Below, one piece after another: positions 7,642 through 15,043 of a stretch of DNA of 32,078 nt; the stretch's first letter is position 1, and the number at the start of each line of letters is the position of its first letter. Both the position numbers and the translations under genes were made by a program. The DNA lies in NCBI RefSeq assembly GCF_001434395.1, contig NZ_AZFS01000039.1, forward strand, positions 1 to 32,078, in the 5' to 3' direction. A model generated the notes under the pieces. It was not told the origin of the DNA and searched no databases. It worked only from the letters and a program-made list of their open reading frames with translations. Source of the stretch: Levilactobacillus hammesii DSM 16381 (GTDB lineage Bacteria; Bacillota; Bacilli; Lactobacillales; Lactobacillaceae).

Positions 7642-9981
7642 CTAGCGCCACCGAATGCGACTCAGGATGCGCTTCCCCAAGATCTCCTGAACCAGAATGA
7701 AAACGGGCTGCACACTAAACATCAACGGCAGGTAAATCAGGGCCAGTTTCCAATTAATCAAGCTGACCAGCGAGAAGATTGGGCCACAGAACAGGAAGAT
7801 CACGGCGAACAGACCGGCCATCAAGATGATGAGTCCGATCTTGAAACGGTTCAATGGTCGGGCCACCATGACCAAGGCGTTGAGACTGATCAAACCGGTC
7901 ATCAGAACACTCAGCGTCGATGTTGTGGCAAAACTCAGGCCAAACTGCGTCCCCAGGCCCATAATCACCAGGATGTACCCCACGACACAGACGGCCGCAG
8001 GCGCCGCAATTTCCATAACTTGCTTCATAAATCGGTCCGCAATCCGCGCATAGTTTGGTTGCAGGGCCAGGAAGAACGTGGGAATTCCCACCATCAACGA
8101 TGAGATTGGCGTTAACTGAATGGGTTCAAACGGATAGCTCCGGCTCATAAAGATAAAAATGAGCGTTAAAACAACGGAATACATGGTTTTAATCAGGTAC
8201 AGCGATGCCACCCGTTCGATGTTATTGATGACCCGTCGCCCTTCGTTGAGGACGTTGATCATCGCATCAAAATTGGAATCGACCAGCACGAAGTCGGCCA
8301 GACTCTTCGTGGCCTCACTACCGGAAGCCATAGCAATACTACAGTCAGACTGCCGCAGTGCCAATAAATCGTTGACCCCATCACCGGTCATGGCGACGGT
8401 GTGGCCCGCCGTTTGATACGCCTTAATCAAGCCCTGCTTTTGCTGCGGTGTAACCCGGCCAAAGACATTGTAAGCCGCAACCAGCTGATCGTAATCGGGC
8501 GTTTCACCCACCTGACTCATATCAATCAACTGCTCAGCGCCGGCAATACCCGCGCGATTGGCAATGCTAGCGACCGTCACGGGATTGTCTCCGGAAATGA
8601 CCTTCAAGGCCACGTCCTGGTTGGCAAAGAAACTAAACGTGTCCTTGGCCCGCGGTCGCAGTTCATCGGTAATCAGAATTAGCCCAATCGCTTGGGGCGC
8701 CGTCGGTCGCGGTGACGTTAAGGCCGCCACCTTGGCCAAGAGAAGCACCCGGTAGCCCTGTGCAGCCAACGTTTGAATCCGCTGCTGCACCTCGTGGGGC
8801 ACCGTCTCAAAAATAAACTCAGGCGCCCCCATAACGTAGGCACCATCTGCTAGTTGGGCCCCACTCCATTTTCGCCCGGAAGAAAAGGGCAGCACTTCCG
8901 GTGACGTCACGTTGGGCGTGCCCAGCGCGTTTTGAACGGCCGTTGCGGTCTCATTGTCATCGCCGGTGGCGGCCACCAGCTGGGCCAAAATCGTCTTCAG
9001 CTGATCCGGCGACTGTTCACCAATGGCCTCGACTTTTTCCAACACTAATTTGCCGTTGGTGATCGTCCCGGTCTTATCCAAACAGAGCACGTCAACCCGT
9101 GCCAGAGCTTCGATTGCGGGCAATTCTCGCACCAACACGTGCCGCCGTCCCAATGTAAAGGCGCCTGCGGCCAACGCCACTGACGTCAGCAAGACCAGGC
9201 CCTCTGGAATCATGCCGACCATCGACGCCACCGTTCCCAAGATGGCCCGGTTCTGGTCCTGTCCCCGCATCAGAGCGGAGATAAACAGCCCCGCCCCCAG
9301 GGGAATAATCGCAAACGTTAAAACCTTAATAATCCGATTGATAATCAACAAGAGTTGACTGGCCGACCGTCGTTTTTGCTTGGCAGAGTGGGCCAGCTGT
9401 TTAACAAAGCTGCCACTCCCCACCTTCGTGGCTTGAACCATGGCCTTACCACCCAGGATGACACTCCCAGACACCAACTGGTCATTGGTGTTCTTGACGA
9501 TAGGGGTTGCCTCACCCGTGATCTGGGATTCATCGACCTCCATCCCGGCGGCTTCTCGAATCAGACCATCCACGGGGAGCTGATCCCCCCGCCCGATCGC
9601 GAGCAGATCATCTTGAACAATTTCGTCTTGGTGTAAGGGCGTCAGCGTTCCCTCACGTAACACGTTGACCTTTCCCTCCGACAACAACGCCAGCTTATCG
9701 ACCTGACGCTTAGACCGTATTTCCTGAAAGATCCCGATCGCGGTATTGAAGACCACTACGCCTAAGAATAGTAAATTTTTATAGCTCCCCGTAAACAGCA
9801 CCAAGCCGCCCAGCAGGAGGTTAATTAAATTAAATAGCGTTAATAAATTATCCCGAAATATTTGTTTGACACTCCGCGTCAGTGGCGGCAACGGGTCGTT
9901 CTTGAGTCCATCTGCCACCCGTTGCTGGACCTCATCTTTGCTGAGGCCCTGATCTAATGGTGGTCGATAACGGTCTGTCAT
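7642..9981 (-). CDS. P-type cation-transporting ATPase, CtpE/Exp7-like
   Basis: A 779-residue membrane pump that uses ATP to move cations. The phosphorylated Asp is D302 in DKTGTITNG. The actuator loop is TGEA (155-158) and the hinge is TGDGVNDLLAL. The membrane helix before the phosphorylation site has PEGL (259-262), the motif of CtpE/Exp7-type pumps, rather than CPC of copper or PEGLP of SERCA-type calcium pumps. It lacks an N-terminal metal-binding domain. CtpE homologues have been linked to calcium uptake, so calcium is the best guess. The frame extends to 10014, but AGGAGG lies 8 nt before the ATG at 9981. No partner gene is adjacent. Confidence 0.9.
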   Translation of the reverse strand: MTDRYRPPLDQGLSKDEVQQRVADGLKNDPLPPLTRSVKQIFRDNLLTLFNLINLLLGGLVLFTGSYKNLLFLGVVVFNTAIGIFQEIRSKRQVDKLALLSEGKVNVLREGTLTPLHQDEIVQDDLLAIGRGDQLPVDGLIREAAGMEVDESQITGEATPIVKNTNDQLVSGSVILGGKAMVQATKVGSGSFVKQLAHSAKQKRRSASQLLLIINRIIKVLTFAIIPLGAGLFISALMRGQDQNRAILGTVASMVGMIPEGLVLLTSVALAAGAFTLGRRHVLVRELPAIEALARVDVLCLDKTGTITNGKLVLEKVEAIGEQSPDQLKTILAQLVAATGDDNETATAVQNALGTPNVTSPEVLPFSSGRKWSGAQLADGAYVMGAPEFIFETVPHEVQQRIQTLAAQGYRVLLLAKVAALTSPRPTAPQAIGLILITDELRPRAKDTFSFFANQDVALKVISGDNPVTVASIANRAGIAGAEQLIDMSQVGETPDYDQLVAAYNVFGRVTPQQKQGLIKAYQTAGHTVAMTGDGVNDLLALRQSDCSIAMASGSEATKSLADFVLVDSNFDAMINVLNEGRRVINNIERVASLYLIKTMYSVVLTLIFIFMSRSYPFEPIQLTPISSLMVGIPTFFLALQPNYARIADRFMKQVMEIAAPAAVCVVGYILVIMGLGTQFGLSFATTSTLSVLMTGLISLNALVMVARPLNRFKIGLIILMAGLFAVIFLFCGPIFSLVSLINWKLALIYLPLMFSVQPVFILVQEILGKRILSRIRWR

Positions 9982-10152
9982 TTGGGCGTCCTCCTTTACC
10001 GGTTCGTTACCCATATTGTACTCGATAATCCGCTTTCATACCGACTAATCCGTTGGCTTTTTTCGATTCTTAAGTGAAACGCTAGCTGTTAACAGAAGCC
10101 GCCGTCAGTGGTTAAATGGAAGTGGACCTAATTACTCAAGGGAGGCATTATC

Positions 10153-10314
10153 ATGAACCACAAATCATCAGCGGTTATTTTATTTATCCTCTACCTGATT
10201 CTGCTCGGCTGCATGCTTGCTAATCAAAACATGCTGGCCATGTGGATTATGACCATCGGAATGTTAGCTGAGGCGACGATCAACCTCTACGATCAATTCA
10301 AGTCGAAAAAGTAA
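10153..10314 (+). CDS. Small membrane protein, 53 residues
   Basis: It starts MNHKSSAVILFILYLILLG and continues through a second hydrophobic stretch (about residues 27-45) to a charged end, DQFKSKK. GGGAGG lies 7 nt before the ATG, which is good translational evidence for such a short ORF. It is predicted to have two membrane helices with a short loop. It is divergent from the P-type ATPase and upstream of the aldo/keto reductase, with 129 nt to the next gene. I do not recognise a family; a small regulator of the neighbouring ATPase is only a guess. Confidence 0.7.
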   Translation: MNHKSSAVILFILYLILLGCMLANQNMLAMWIMTIGMLAEATINLYDQFKSKK

Positions 10315-10443
10315 GCGTTGCCAATCACGTCAAATTGGCCTAACATATTATTTATATGCAGTGTTACGGCTTAGCTCTCCCACTCAAAATGTCCGACGCT
10401 GAACTAGTCATAACCGCCTGCTAAACGCCAAGGAGGAAAACTA

Positions 10444-11292
10444 ATGACACTTACCAGTCTTGCAGATACGATCAAACTCGCCGATGGCCACGAGATTCCC
10501 GGCTTTGGCTTCGGAACCTACCTCATCAGTGACCAGGAAGCGATGGATACCACCATTAAAACGGCTTGGGACCAAGGCTACCGGTTATTTGATACGGCGA
10601 TGCTTTACAGAAATGAAGATATCTTAGGCGAAACACTCCAACGCCTCGAAATTCCACGCCAAGAACTCTATTTGACGACCAAAGTGGCCGAAGAAGTTCA
10701 GGGCTACGATCAAACGCTCCGCGCCGTAGAGGGATCCCTGAAGCGGCTAAAACTCGACTACCTCGACCTTTTATTGGTCCACTGGCCAGTTCGCGAACAC
10801 TTCTTCGAAACTTGGCGGGCCTTCGAAAAACTCAAGGCCGACGGTAAGGTCAAATCCATCGGGGTTTCCAACTACACCGCCGCCCACTTGGATCTCCTGG
10901 CTACTAAGGCAAAGGAAATGCCCGTGGTCGATCAGGTGGAATACCACCCTTACCTGAATCAATTGGCCCTACTCGATTACAACAAGGCCCACAACATTGT
11001 GACGGAAGCTTGGAGTCCGCTGGGCCGGCGTGCCGTTCTTGGTGATCCCATGATCGCCAAGATTGGCAAGCATCACGACAAATCCGTTGCTCAGATCATT
11101 CTACGCTGGGAGTTACAACACGGCATCCTGCCGATTCCCAAGTCCCAACACGCGGAACGTATCACCGAAAACGCTCAGGTCTTTGACTTTACGCTGGGTG
11201 AAGACGAAATGTCCACGATTGACCTCTTAAACAAGTATCAACGGACGGGGAACGAACCAGAAATCGTTTATGAAACCGGGAAACAGTACTAA
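10444..11292 (+). CDS. Aldo/keto reductase
   Basis: A 282-residue cytosolic NADPH-dependent reductase of the 2,5-diketo-D-gluconate reductase-like class. The catalytic tetrad is visible: D50 and Y55 in FDTAMLYRNED, K80 in LTTKV and H113 in LLVHWP. SIGVSNYTAAHL, VEYHPYLNQ and the C-terminal cofactor segment IPIPKSQHAERI are standard for the family. AAGGAGG lies 7 nt before the ATG. A strong terminator follows at once. The substrate cannot be told from sequence; carbonyls such as methylglyoxal or diacetyl are typical for the class. Confidence 0.94.
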   Translation: MTLTSLADTIKLADGHEIPGFGFGTYLISDQEAMDTTIKTAWDQGYRLFDTAMLYRNEDILGETLQRLEIPRQELYLTTKVAEEVQGYDQTLRAVEGSLKRLKLDYLDLLLVHWPVREHFFETWRAFEKLKADGKVKSIGVSNYTAAHLDLLATKAKEMPVVDQVEYHPYLNQLALLDYNKAHNIVTEAWSPLGRRAVLGDPMIAKIGKHHDKSVAQIILRWELQHGILPIPKSQHAERITENAQVFDFTLGEDEMSTIDLLNKYQRTGNEPEIVYETGKQY

Positions 11293-11300
11293 TCCCTGAT

Positions 11301-11336
11301 AAAGCGGACCGAGCACATGCTCGATCCGCTTTTTTT
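11301..11336 (+). terminator. Intrinsic terminator of the aldo/keto reductase gene
   Basis: The stem pairs AAAGCGGA plus CGAGCA with TGCTCG plus TCCGCTTT, with one internal mismatch, followed by seven T at 11330-11336. Confidence 0.92.
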
Positions 11337-11351
11337 GCCTAACCACAAAAT

Positions 11352-11570
11352 GCGAGACTGGGTAGTGGCAACATTGGCGAAGAACGCCGCCTTACCGTTC
11401 GCCAAATTTTGGGCTGGAACGCGGTGGGGAGGACGGTCAGAGCCTGAGGAGCGGTCTCTGACCTCGCTTTGAACCGGCAGACCACGTTTCAAAGTCGCCA
11501 TTTTCCAAGAGAGTCACTTGGAAAATCCCACGGCTGAGCCCAAATTTGGCTCACTCACGGCTCCACAGTA
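11352..11570 (-). repeat. Hairpin-rich intergenic repeat, copy A1
   Basis: Read on the minus strand it carries the same order of boxes as copy A2: CCGTGA, hairpin 1 (TGAGCC 11535-11540 with GGCTCA 11548-11553), GTGGGA, hairpin 2 (TTTGAA 11468-11473 with TTCAAA 11488-11493), CGAG and hairpin 3 (GGTCAGAG 11435-11442 with CTCTGACC 11456-11463), then CCCCAC. It has two extra hairpins: ATTTTCCAAG/CTTGGAAAAT (11500-11526) and TTGGCGAA/TTCGCCAA (11374-11405). It is diverged from A2 and inverted to it. No credible gene is present. Confidence 0.65.
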
Positions 11571-11646
11571 CGTTGCCAATAAGTTAAGATGAACGGTGTC
11601 CAGTCAACGATAGTCACAGCAATGTGGCGGTTAAGAACTAGTTTAA

Positions 11647-11821
11647 CCGGAGGAGGCCAGAGGTGGAGGCAGCCGTGACGACGGTGTTAGCCGATATTTT
11701 TCGGCTTACAGCGTGGGACGTGTTTGGAGACTGACGATTTTGGTCAGGCTTCAAACCGAGCCGGAGGACCGCTTCTCAGGCCGCAGGCGGTCCCCACAGC
11801 AGCCGGAATCTCTGGCAGCCG
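11647..11821 (+). repeat. Hairpin-rich intergenic repeat, copy A2
   Basis: It runs from CCGGAGGAGGCCAG (11647-11660) to a conserved end box (11796-11818). Between them are hairpin 1 (AGCCGA 11689-11694 / TCGGCT 11701-11706), hairpin 2 (GTTTGGAG 11722-11729 / CTTCAAAC 11749-11756, inner CTGAC / GTCAG) and hairpin 3 (GGACCGC 11766-11772 / GCGGTCC 11787-11793). Copy B near 31.8 kb has the same boxes with different but still pairing stems. The 11293-11937 gap is filled by the aldo/keto reductase terminator, A1, A2 and the hsp20 terminator. Confidence 0.75.
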
Positions 11822-11877
11822 CAGGTGAACGTATCCTTGTCAGCTGGTTTTGTGCATTCAATTTTTAATTGGCAATC

Positions 11878-11920
11878 AAAAAAGGCGCCCGTTCTGATTG
11901 GATTCCAGAACGGGCGCCTT
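11878..11920 (-). terminator. Intrinsic terminator of hsp20
   Basis: A perfect 15-bp stem (11882-11896 with 11906-11920) and a 9-nt loop, followed on the minus strand by a T-run (11878-11883). It lies 18 nt past the hsp20 stop. Confidence 0.93.
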
Positions 11921-11937
11921 ACGTCTTTACTTAACAT

Positions 11938-12363
11938 CTAGTCAATATTGATTTCATGATTGTCCGCGACATCAGCTTGCTTTGGCAACGTCAGGGTTAA
12001 CACACCATTGGTAAAGCCCGCTTTAACTTGCTTCAAGTCAATGTTTGGCAGATAGAAGGAACGCGCCACGTTTTGGCTGTGACGTTCTTGCCGCAAGATC
12101 CGGCCGTCATCGTCCTTCGCGGATTGATTGACTTCAGACTTGCCAGAAATCCGCAAGGTCTCATCGCGATAGTCAACGTGAATGTCATCCTTCTTAAATC
12201 CTGGCAATTCCGCCGTAACTACGTAGTCCTTATCGTGTTCCACGACATCTGTCTTCATATCGTTATCACCACTGAACATATCGTGACCCAAGTTGCCCAC
12301 TTCGTTAAAGAAATTCATTGGATCAAAGAAATCAAAATTCCGGTTCATAACATCATTAGCCAT
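11938..12363 (-). CDS. Small heat shock protein, Hsp20/alpha-crystallin
   Basis: A 141-residue ATP-independent holdase chaperone that binds unfolding proteins. The alpha-crystallin domain covers about residues 38-135: VTAELPGFKKDDIHVDY, LRISGKSE, and the late motif GFTNGVLTLTLPK (the A-x-x-x-n-GVL signature). The N-terminus is short and Phe/Met/Asn-rich (NFDFFDPMNFFNEVG), as usual. A TTG two codons upstream is in frame, but the ATG at 12363 with AAGGGG 10 nt before it is preferred. Expression is likely under HrcA because a perfect CIRCE lies just upstream of the -35. Confidence 0.96.
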   Translation of the reverse strand: MANDVMNRNFDFFDPMNFFNEVGNLGHDMFSGDNDMKTDVVEHDKDYVVTAELPGFKKDDIHVDYRDETLRISGKSEVNQSAKDDDGRILRQERHSQNVARSFYLPNIDLKQVKAGFTNGVLTLTLPKQADVADNHEINID

Positions 12364-12404
12364 AATCAATTAACCCCTTTCTGCTTTGCTTGATTACATT
12401 TTCT

Positions 12405-12433
12405 ATAATAGTCAGTATTGGTCAGAAATGCAA
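12405..12433 (-). promoter_or_regulatory. hsp20 promoter
   Basis: On the minus strand TTGCAT (12428-12433), 17 nt, then TATTAT (12405-12410). The -35 ends 4 bp from the CIRCE element. Confidence 0.65.
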
Positions 12434-12435
12434 AT

Positions 12436-12466
12436 AATTAGCACTCATTTGATTAGAGTGCTAATT
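12436..12466. promoter_or_regulatory. CIRCE operator (HrcA)
   Basis: TTAGCACTC, nine bases, then GAGTGCTAA (12438-12464) is an exact CIRCE, extended to 11-bp arms by AA and TT. HrcA bound here would repress hsp20 until heat or misfolded protein relieves it (family knowledge). Confidence 0.95.
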
Positions 12467-12531
12467 TGCCTCCTTATTCTCTGCTATATCAATGATTTAT
12501 CATCTGGAATGATCTCTATTCTATTTTCAAA

Positions 12532-12558
12532 GGTCAAAGATTTCATCTAAAGGTCAAA
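12532..12558. promoter_or_regulatory. Two CtsR-type heptads, unusual spacing
   Basis: GGTCAAA occurs at 12532-12538 and 12552-12558 in the same direction, 20 bp apart start to start. CtsR binds RGTCAAA heptads, normally separated by three bases; here the gap is 13. They lie about 100 bp upstream of the hsp20 -35. The remainder of 12467-12675 holds nothing else I can support. Confidence 0.35.
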
Positions 12559-12675
12559 CAATTTTCAATGTCCCTCTACCTATACAAACGAAAAATAACC
12601 CATTTTAGTCGCACGTTACCCTTAGTCTTAATCAAATCTTTAACCCGCCGGATTCGATCGAAAAAACAGCTTACT

Positions 12676-12707
12676 AAAAAAAGCACCCAGCATTTCTGCC
12701 AGGTGCT
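12676..12707 (-). terminator. Intrinsic terminator of the gene at 12732
   Basis: AGCACC (12682-12687) pairs with GGTGCT (12702-12707), with a further inner GCA/TGC pairing, followed on the minus strand by seven T (12676-12682). Confidence 0.85.
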
Positions 12708-12731
12708 CTGCCTCCAAAATTGAGGACTATT

Positions 12732-13097
12732 TTAGTAAGTTGTTTGATCATTATCCTTAGGGACAACAATCTTTTCGCCCAATGCTTCGGCTAAGTCTTG
12801 CAAAGCCTCTTCACGAGTTGGCACAACGTCCATATTGAAGATAATGGAATCAATGTCCCCACCAGCAAAGTCAAATTGTTCGAAGTAAACGTAAGGATCG
12901 TGATCATCATCATTTTCCAAGAAGTGCTTCGTGACGGCCTTTGAAAGTGCGGTTGCCCAAGCTAAATCCTTCATCTTCGGTAGATCGTTCTTCGTCACAT
13001 ACCCCGGCGTCAGAATTAATTTCGCCGCTTTTTCCACGTCTTCCGTTGGAATCTCAATGGTTGGCGCTACTTTTTCGTCCTTTGGTGTATCTGCCAT
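12732..13097 (-). CDS. Conserved-looking hypothetical acidic protein
   Basis: A 121-residue soluble, acidic protein that I do not recognise. It starts MADTPKDEKVAPTIEIP, has a helical middle with a DDDHDPYVYFEQFDF stretch, and ends VPKDNDQTTY. There is no signal peptide, membrane helix or cysteine motif. The frame is open up to 13166, but the start at 13097 is chosen because AAAGGAG lies 9 nt before it and the upstream residues are basic and unlike the rest. It is monocistronic with a clear terminator, between hsp20 and a divergent CNNM gene. Confidence 0.75.
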   Translation of the reverse strand: MADTPKDEKVAPTIEIPTEDVEKAAKLILTPGYVTKNDLPKMKDLAWATALSKAVTKHFLENDDDHDPYVYFEQFDFAGGDIDSIIFNMDVVPTREEALQDLAEALGEKIVVPKDNDQTTY

Positions 13098-13258
13098 AAT
13101 CAAAATCTCCTTTGATGTTACTGTTTTCAGTCTAGTCCTTTTTACGCGAAACGTTAAGTATCTCATTTATCAAAGTTAATCTGATTATTTTGCGTTGTTC
13201 GGTTGCCAGGCGAACGCTTTGAGAGTAAAATTTGGTTCAATCTACCTACTACAAAATG

Positions 13259-13278
13259 GCGCGTACACGCGCTATAAT
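13259..13278 (+). promoter_or_regulatory. Promoter of the CNNM gene with GC palindrome
   Basis: A perfect TATAAT (13273-13278) is directly preceded by the palindrome GCGCGT-AC-ACGCGC (13259-13272), which fills most of the spacer. No -35 is evident. A protein bound to the palindrome would control this promoter. Confidence 0.5.
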
Positions 13279-13312
13279 AAAGGGATAGAATTAATGAAAT
13301 GAGGAATGATGT

Positions 13313-14692
13313 GTGGATAGCGGTCAGATAGTTGTGAACCTAATTATTATTTTAATTACCTTCTTCTTTGCAGCTTTCTTTGTTGCTTGTGAGTTTGCTT
13401 TAGTTCAGACGCGGCCTAGTGCCCTCGAAGAAAAGATCGAGGCGCTGGACAAACCGTCAGTCAAGTTAAATCGGGCCATGAAAATGGTCACCAATTTAAA
13501 CGAATATTTATCAACGACGCAGGTTGGGGTTTCCCTAGCCGGTATTATCTTAGGGTGGATCGGTGAATCATTCTTCGTCGATCTCCTCTTGGAGGGCATG
13601 GCACCAGCCCACCTGAACACGGCGACAACCCACACCATTAGTGTGATCGTCGGGGTGCTGTTACTGACCTACCTAGAAGTGGTCTTCACGGAAATCGTGC
13701 CTAAGAACATCTCCATTGATATGCCAATGAAGGTTCTCATGCTCATCGTCACGCCTTTGCACTACTGCCACATCCTGTTCTACCCGTTCGTCTGGTTGCT
13801 CAACACCAGTGCTTCCGGCGTGGTGCGGTTGATGGGCTTAAAGGTCGCGAACGAAAGTGACGAAGTCTTCTCTCAAGCCGAAATTCTCAACCTTTCACGG
13901 AGTGCCGTGGAGGGTGGCGAACTGGAAAAAAATGATTTAGTTTATATGCAACGGGCGTTCGAGTTGAACGACAAGGTTGCTAAGGACATCATGATCGACC
14001 GGACGCAGTTGGAAGTCATCGACATCACCTCCAACGTCAAGGAAGCCTTGAATGTCTATTTACAGGAACGATTCAGCCGCTTGCCCGTCGTTGCCGATGG
14101 CGACAAGGATAAGATCCTGGGTTACGTCTACAACTACGACCTCATTCGCCAGCAGCAGGTTGACTCCTCGGTGCGCGTGGATAAGTTGATTCGAGACATC
14201 TCCACCACGCCCGAAACGACGCCAATTACCGAAGTGCTCCAACAAATGATCAAGAAGCGGACACCAATCGTGGTCGTGGTTGATGAATACGGTGGAACCT
14301 CCGGGATCATCACGGATAAGGATATCTACGAAGAACTCTTTGGGACCGTCCGGGATGAAATCGACGACGCCAACGACCAATACATCTTCAAACAACCCAA
14401 TGGCACTTTCCAAGTCAACGGGAAGATGACTACCTACGATTTCGAACGGTACTTTAATACGGATATTAAAGGCTTTGAAACCACCGAAACCGTTACGATG
14501 GCCGGGTTTATCATTGATAACTACCCGAACGTCAAGGTTAACGATGTCATTCATCTGAAGAACTTCGACTTGAAGGTGCTGGACTACGAAAATTCATTTA
14601 TCAATTGGTTAGAAGTCACGGTTAATTCGCCACAAAAACGGATTACGACTACTGATACCGATACCGATACCGATGATGATCAGCAACATTGA
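13313..14692 (+). CDS. CNNM/CorC-family membrane protein (hemolysin-related)
   Basis: A 459-residue membrane protein. Residues about 1-200 are the DUF21/CNNM domain (hydrophobic start, LNEYLSTTQVGVSLAGIILGW, EIVPKNISID). Two CBS domains follow (about 215-340, with IMIDRT, FSRLPVV and PIVVVVDEYGGTSGIITDKD), then a CorC_HlyC domain to about 440. Homologues are tied to magnesium or cobalt homeostasis. The start is GTG, with GAGGA 7 nt upstream and no in-frame ATG nearby. The C-terminal tail is an Asp-Thr repeat encoded by tandem GATACC units (14655-14672), which could vary in length. Confidence 0.92.
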   Translation: MDSGQIVVNLIIILITFFFAAFFVACEFALVQTRPSALEEKIEALDKPSVKLNRAMKMVTNLNEYLSTTQVGVSLAGIILGWIGESFFVDLLLEGMAPAHLNTATTHTISVIVGVLLLTYLEVVFTEIVPKNISIDMPMKVLMLIVTPLHYCHILFYPFVWLLNTSASGVVRLMGLKVANESDEVFSQAEILNLSRSAVEGGELEKNDLVYMQRAFELNDKVAKDIMIDRTQLEVIDITSNVKEALNVYLQERFSRLPVVADGDKDKILGYVYNYDLIRQQQVDSSVRVDKLIRDISTTPETTPITEVLQQMIKKRTPIVVVVDEYGGTSGIITDKDIYEELFGTVRDEIDDANDQYIFKQPNGTFQVNGKMTTYDFERYFNTDIKGFETTETVTMAGFIIDNYPNVKVNDVIHLKNFDLKVLDYENSFINWLEVTVNSPQKRITTTDTDTDTDDDQQH

Positions 14693-14702
14693 AGCTAAAC
14701 CA

Positions 14703-14735
14703 AAAAGCCGTCGCCCACAACGGGTGACGGCTTTT
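14703..14735. terminator. Bidirectional intrinsic terminator
   Basis: AAAAGCCGTCGCCC (14703-14716) pairs with GGGTGACGGCTTTT (14722-14735), with one internal mismatch. It lies between the convergent CNNM (+) and small membrane protein (-) genes and overlaps the stop of the latter. Confidence 0.9.
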
Positions 14736-14913
14736 ATTTGCGCGTGAGTAGGCCAGCAATCAGATAACCTCCGCCACCCACTAGGCAGGCCAGTGACACC
14801 CACCAGAAGACACTGGTTAGGCTAACTGAGATGACATTGGGCAACATGAGCCCAATGACCACGACCCCACTCCAAAAGCGCACAGAGCGGTAAAATTGGC
14901 GGTTTAAGTGCAT
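14734..14913 (-). CDS. Small membrane protein, 59 residues
   Basis: It starts MHLNRQFYRSVRFW, followed by two hydrophobic helices (about residues 15-33 and 36-55), and ends in LLTRK. The positive-inside rule places both ends in the cytoplasm. GGAGGA lies 10 nt before the ATG at 14913; longer in-frame starts up to 14955 lack a ribosome binding site. I do not recognise a family. It is convergent with the CNNM gene. Confidence 0.6.
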   Translation of the reverse strand: MHLNRQFYRSVRFWSGVVVIGLMLPNVISVSLTSVFWWVSLACLVGGGGYLIAGLLTRK

Positions 14914-15043
14914 GATGATTGGTTCCTCCACTTCTATAGATTGACTAATCCTCATTGTAAATCAAAAACCACGTCCCGTAACCGCCTTTTTTCAACGCGC
15001 GGCTCACTCAAAAAGATGATTTCACGGAAAGGAAGTTTCTGCC

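Noticed and set aside
11289-11501. 70-codon ORF on the minus strand
   Set aside because: It lies across repeat copy A1 and the aldo/keto reductase terminator, has no ribosome binding site, and its sequence is explained by the hairpin repeat.
11340-11840. CRISPR array or insertion sequence in the repeat region
   Set aside because: No regularly spaced identical repeats, no transposase frame and no clear terminal inverted repeats with target duplication are visible.
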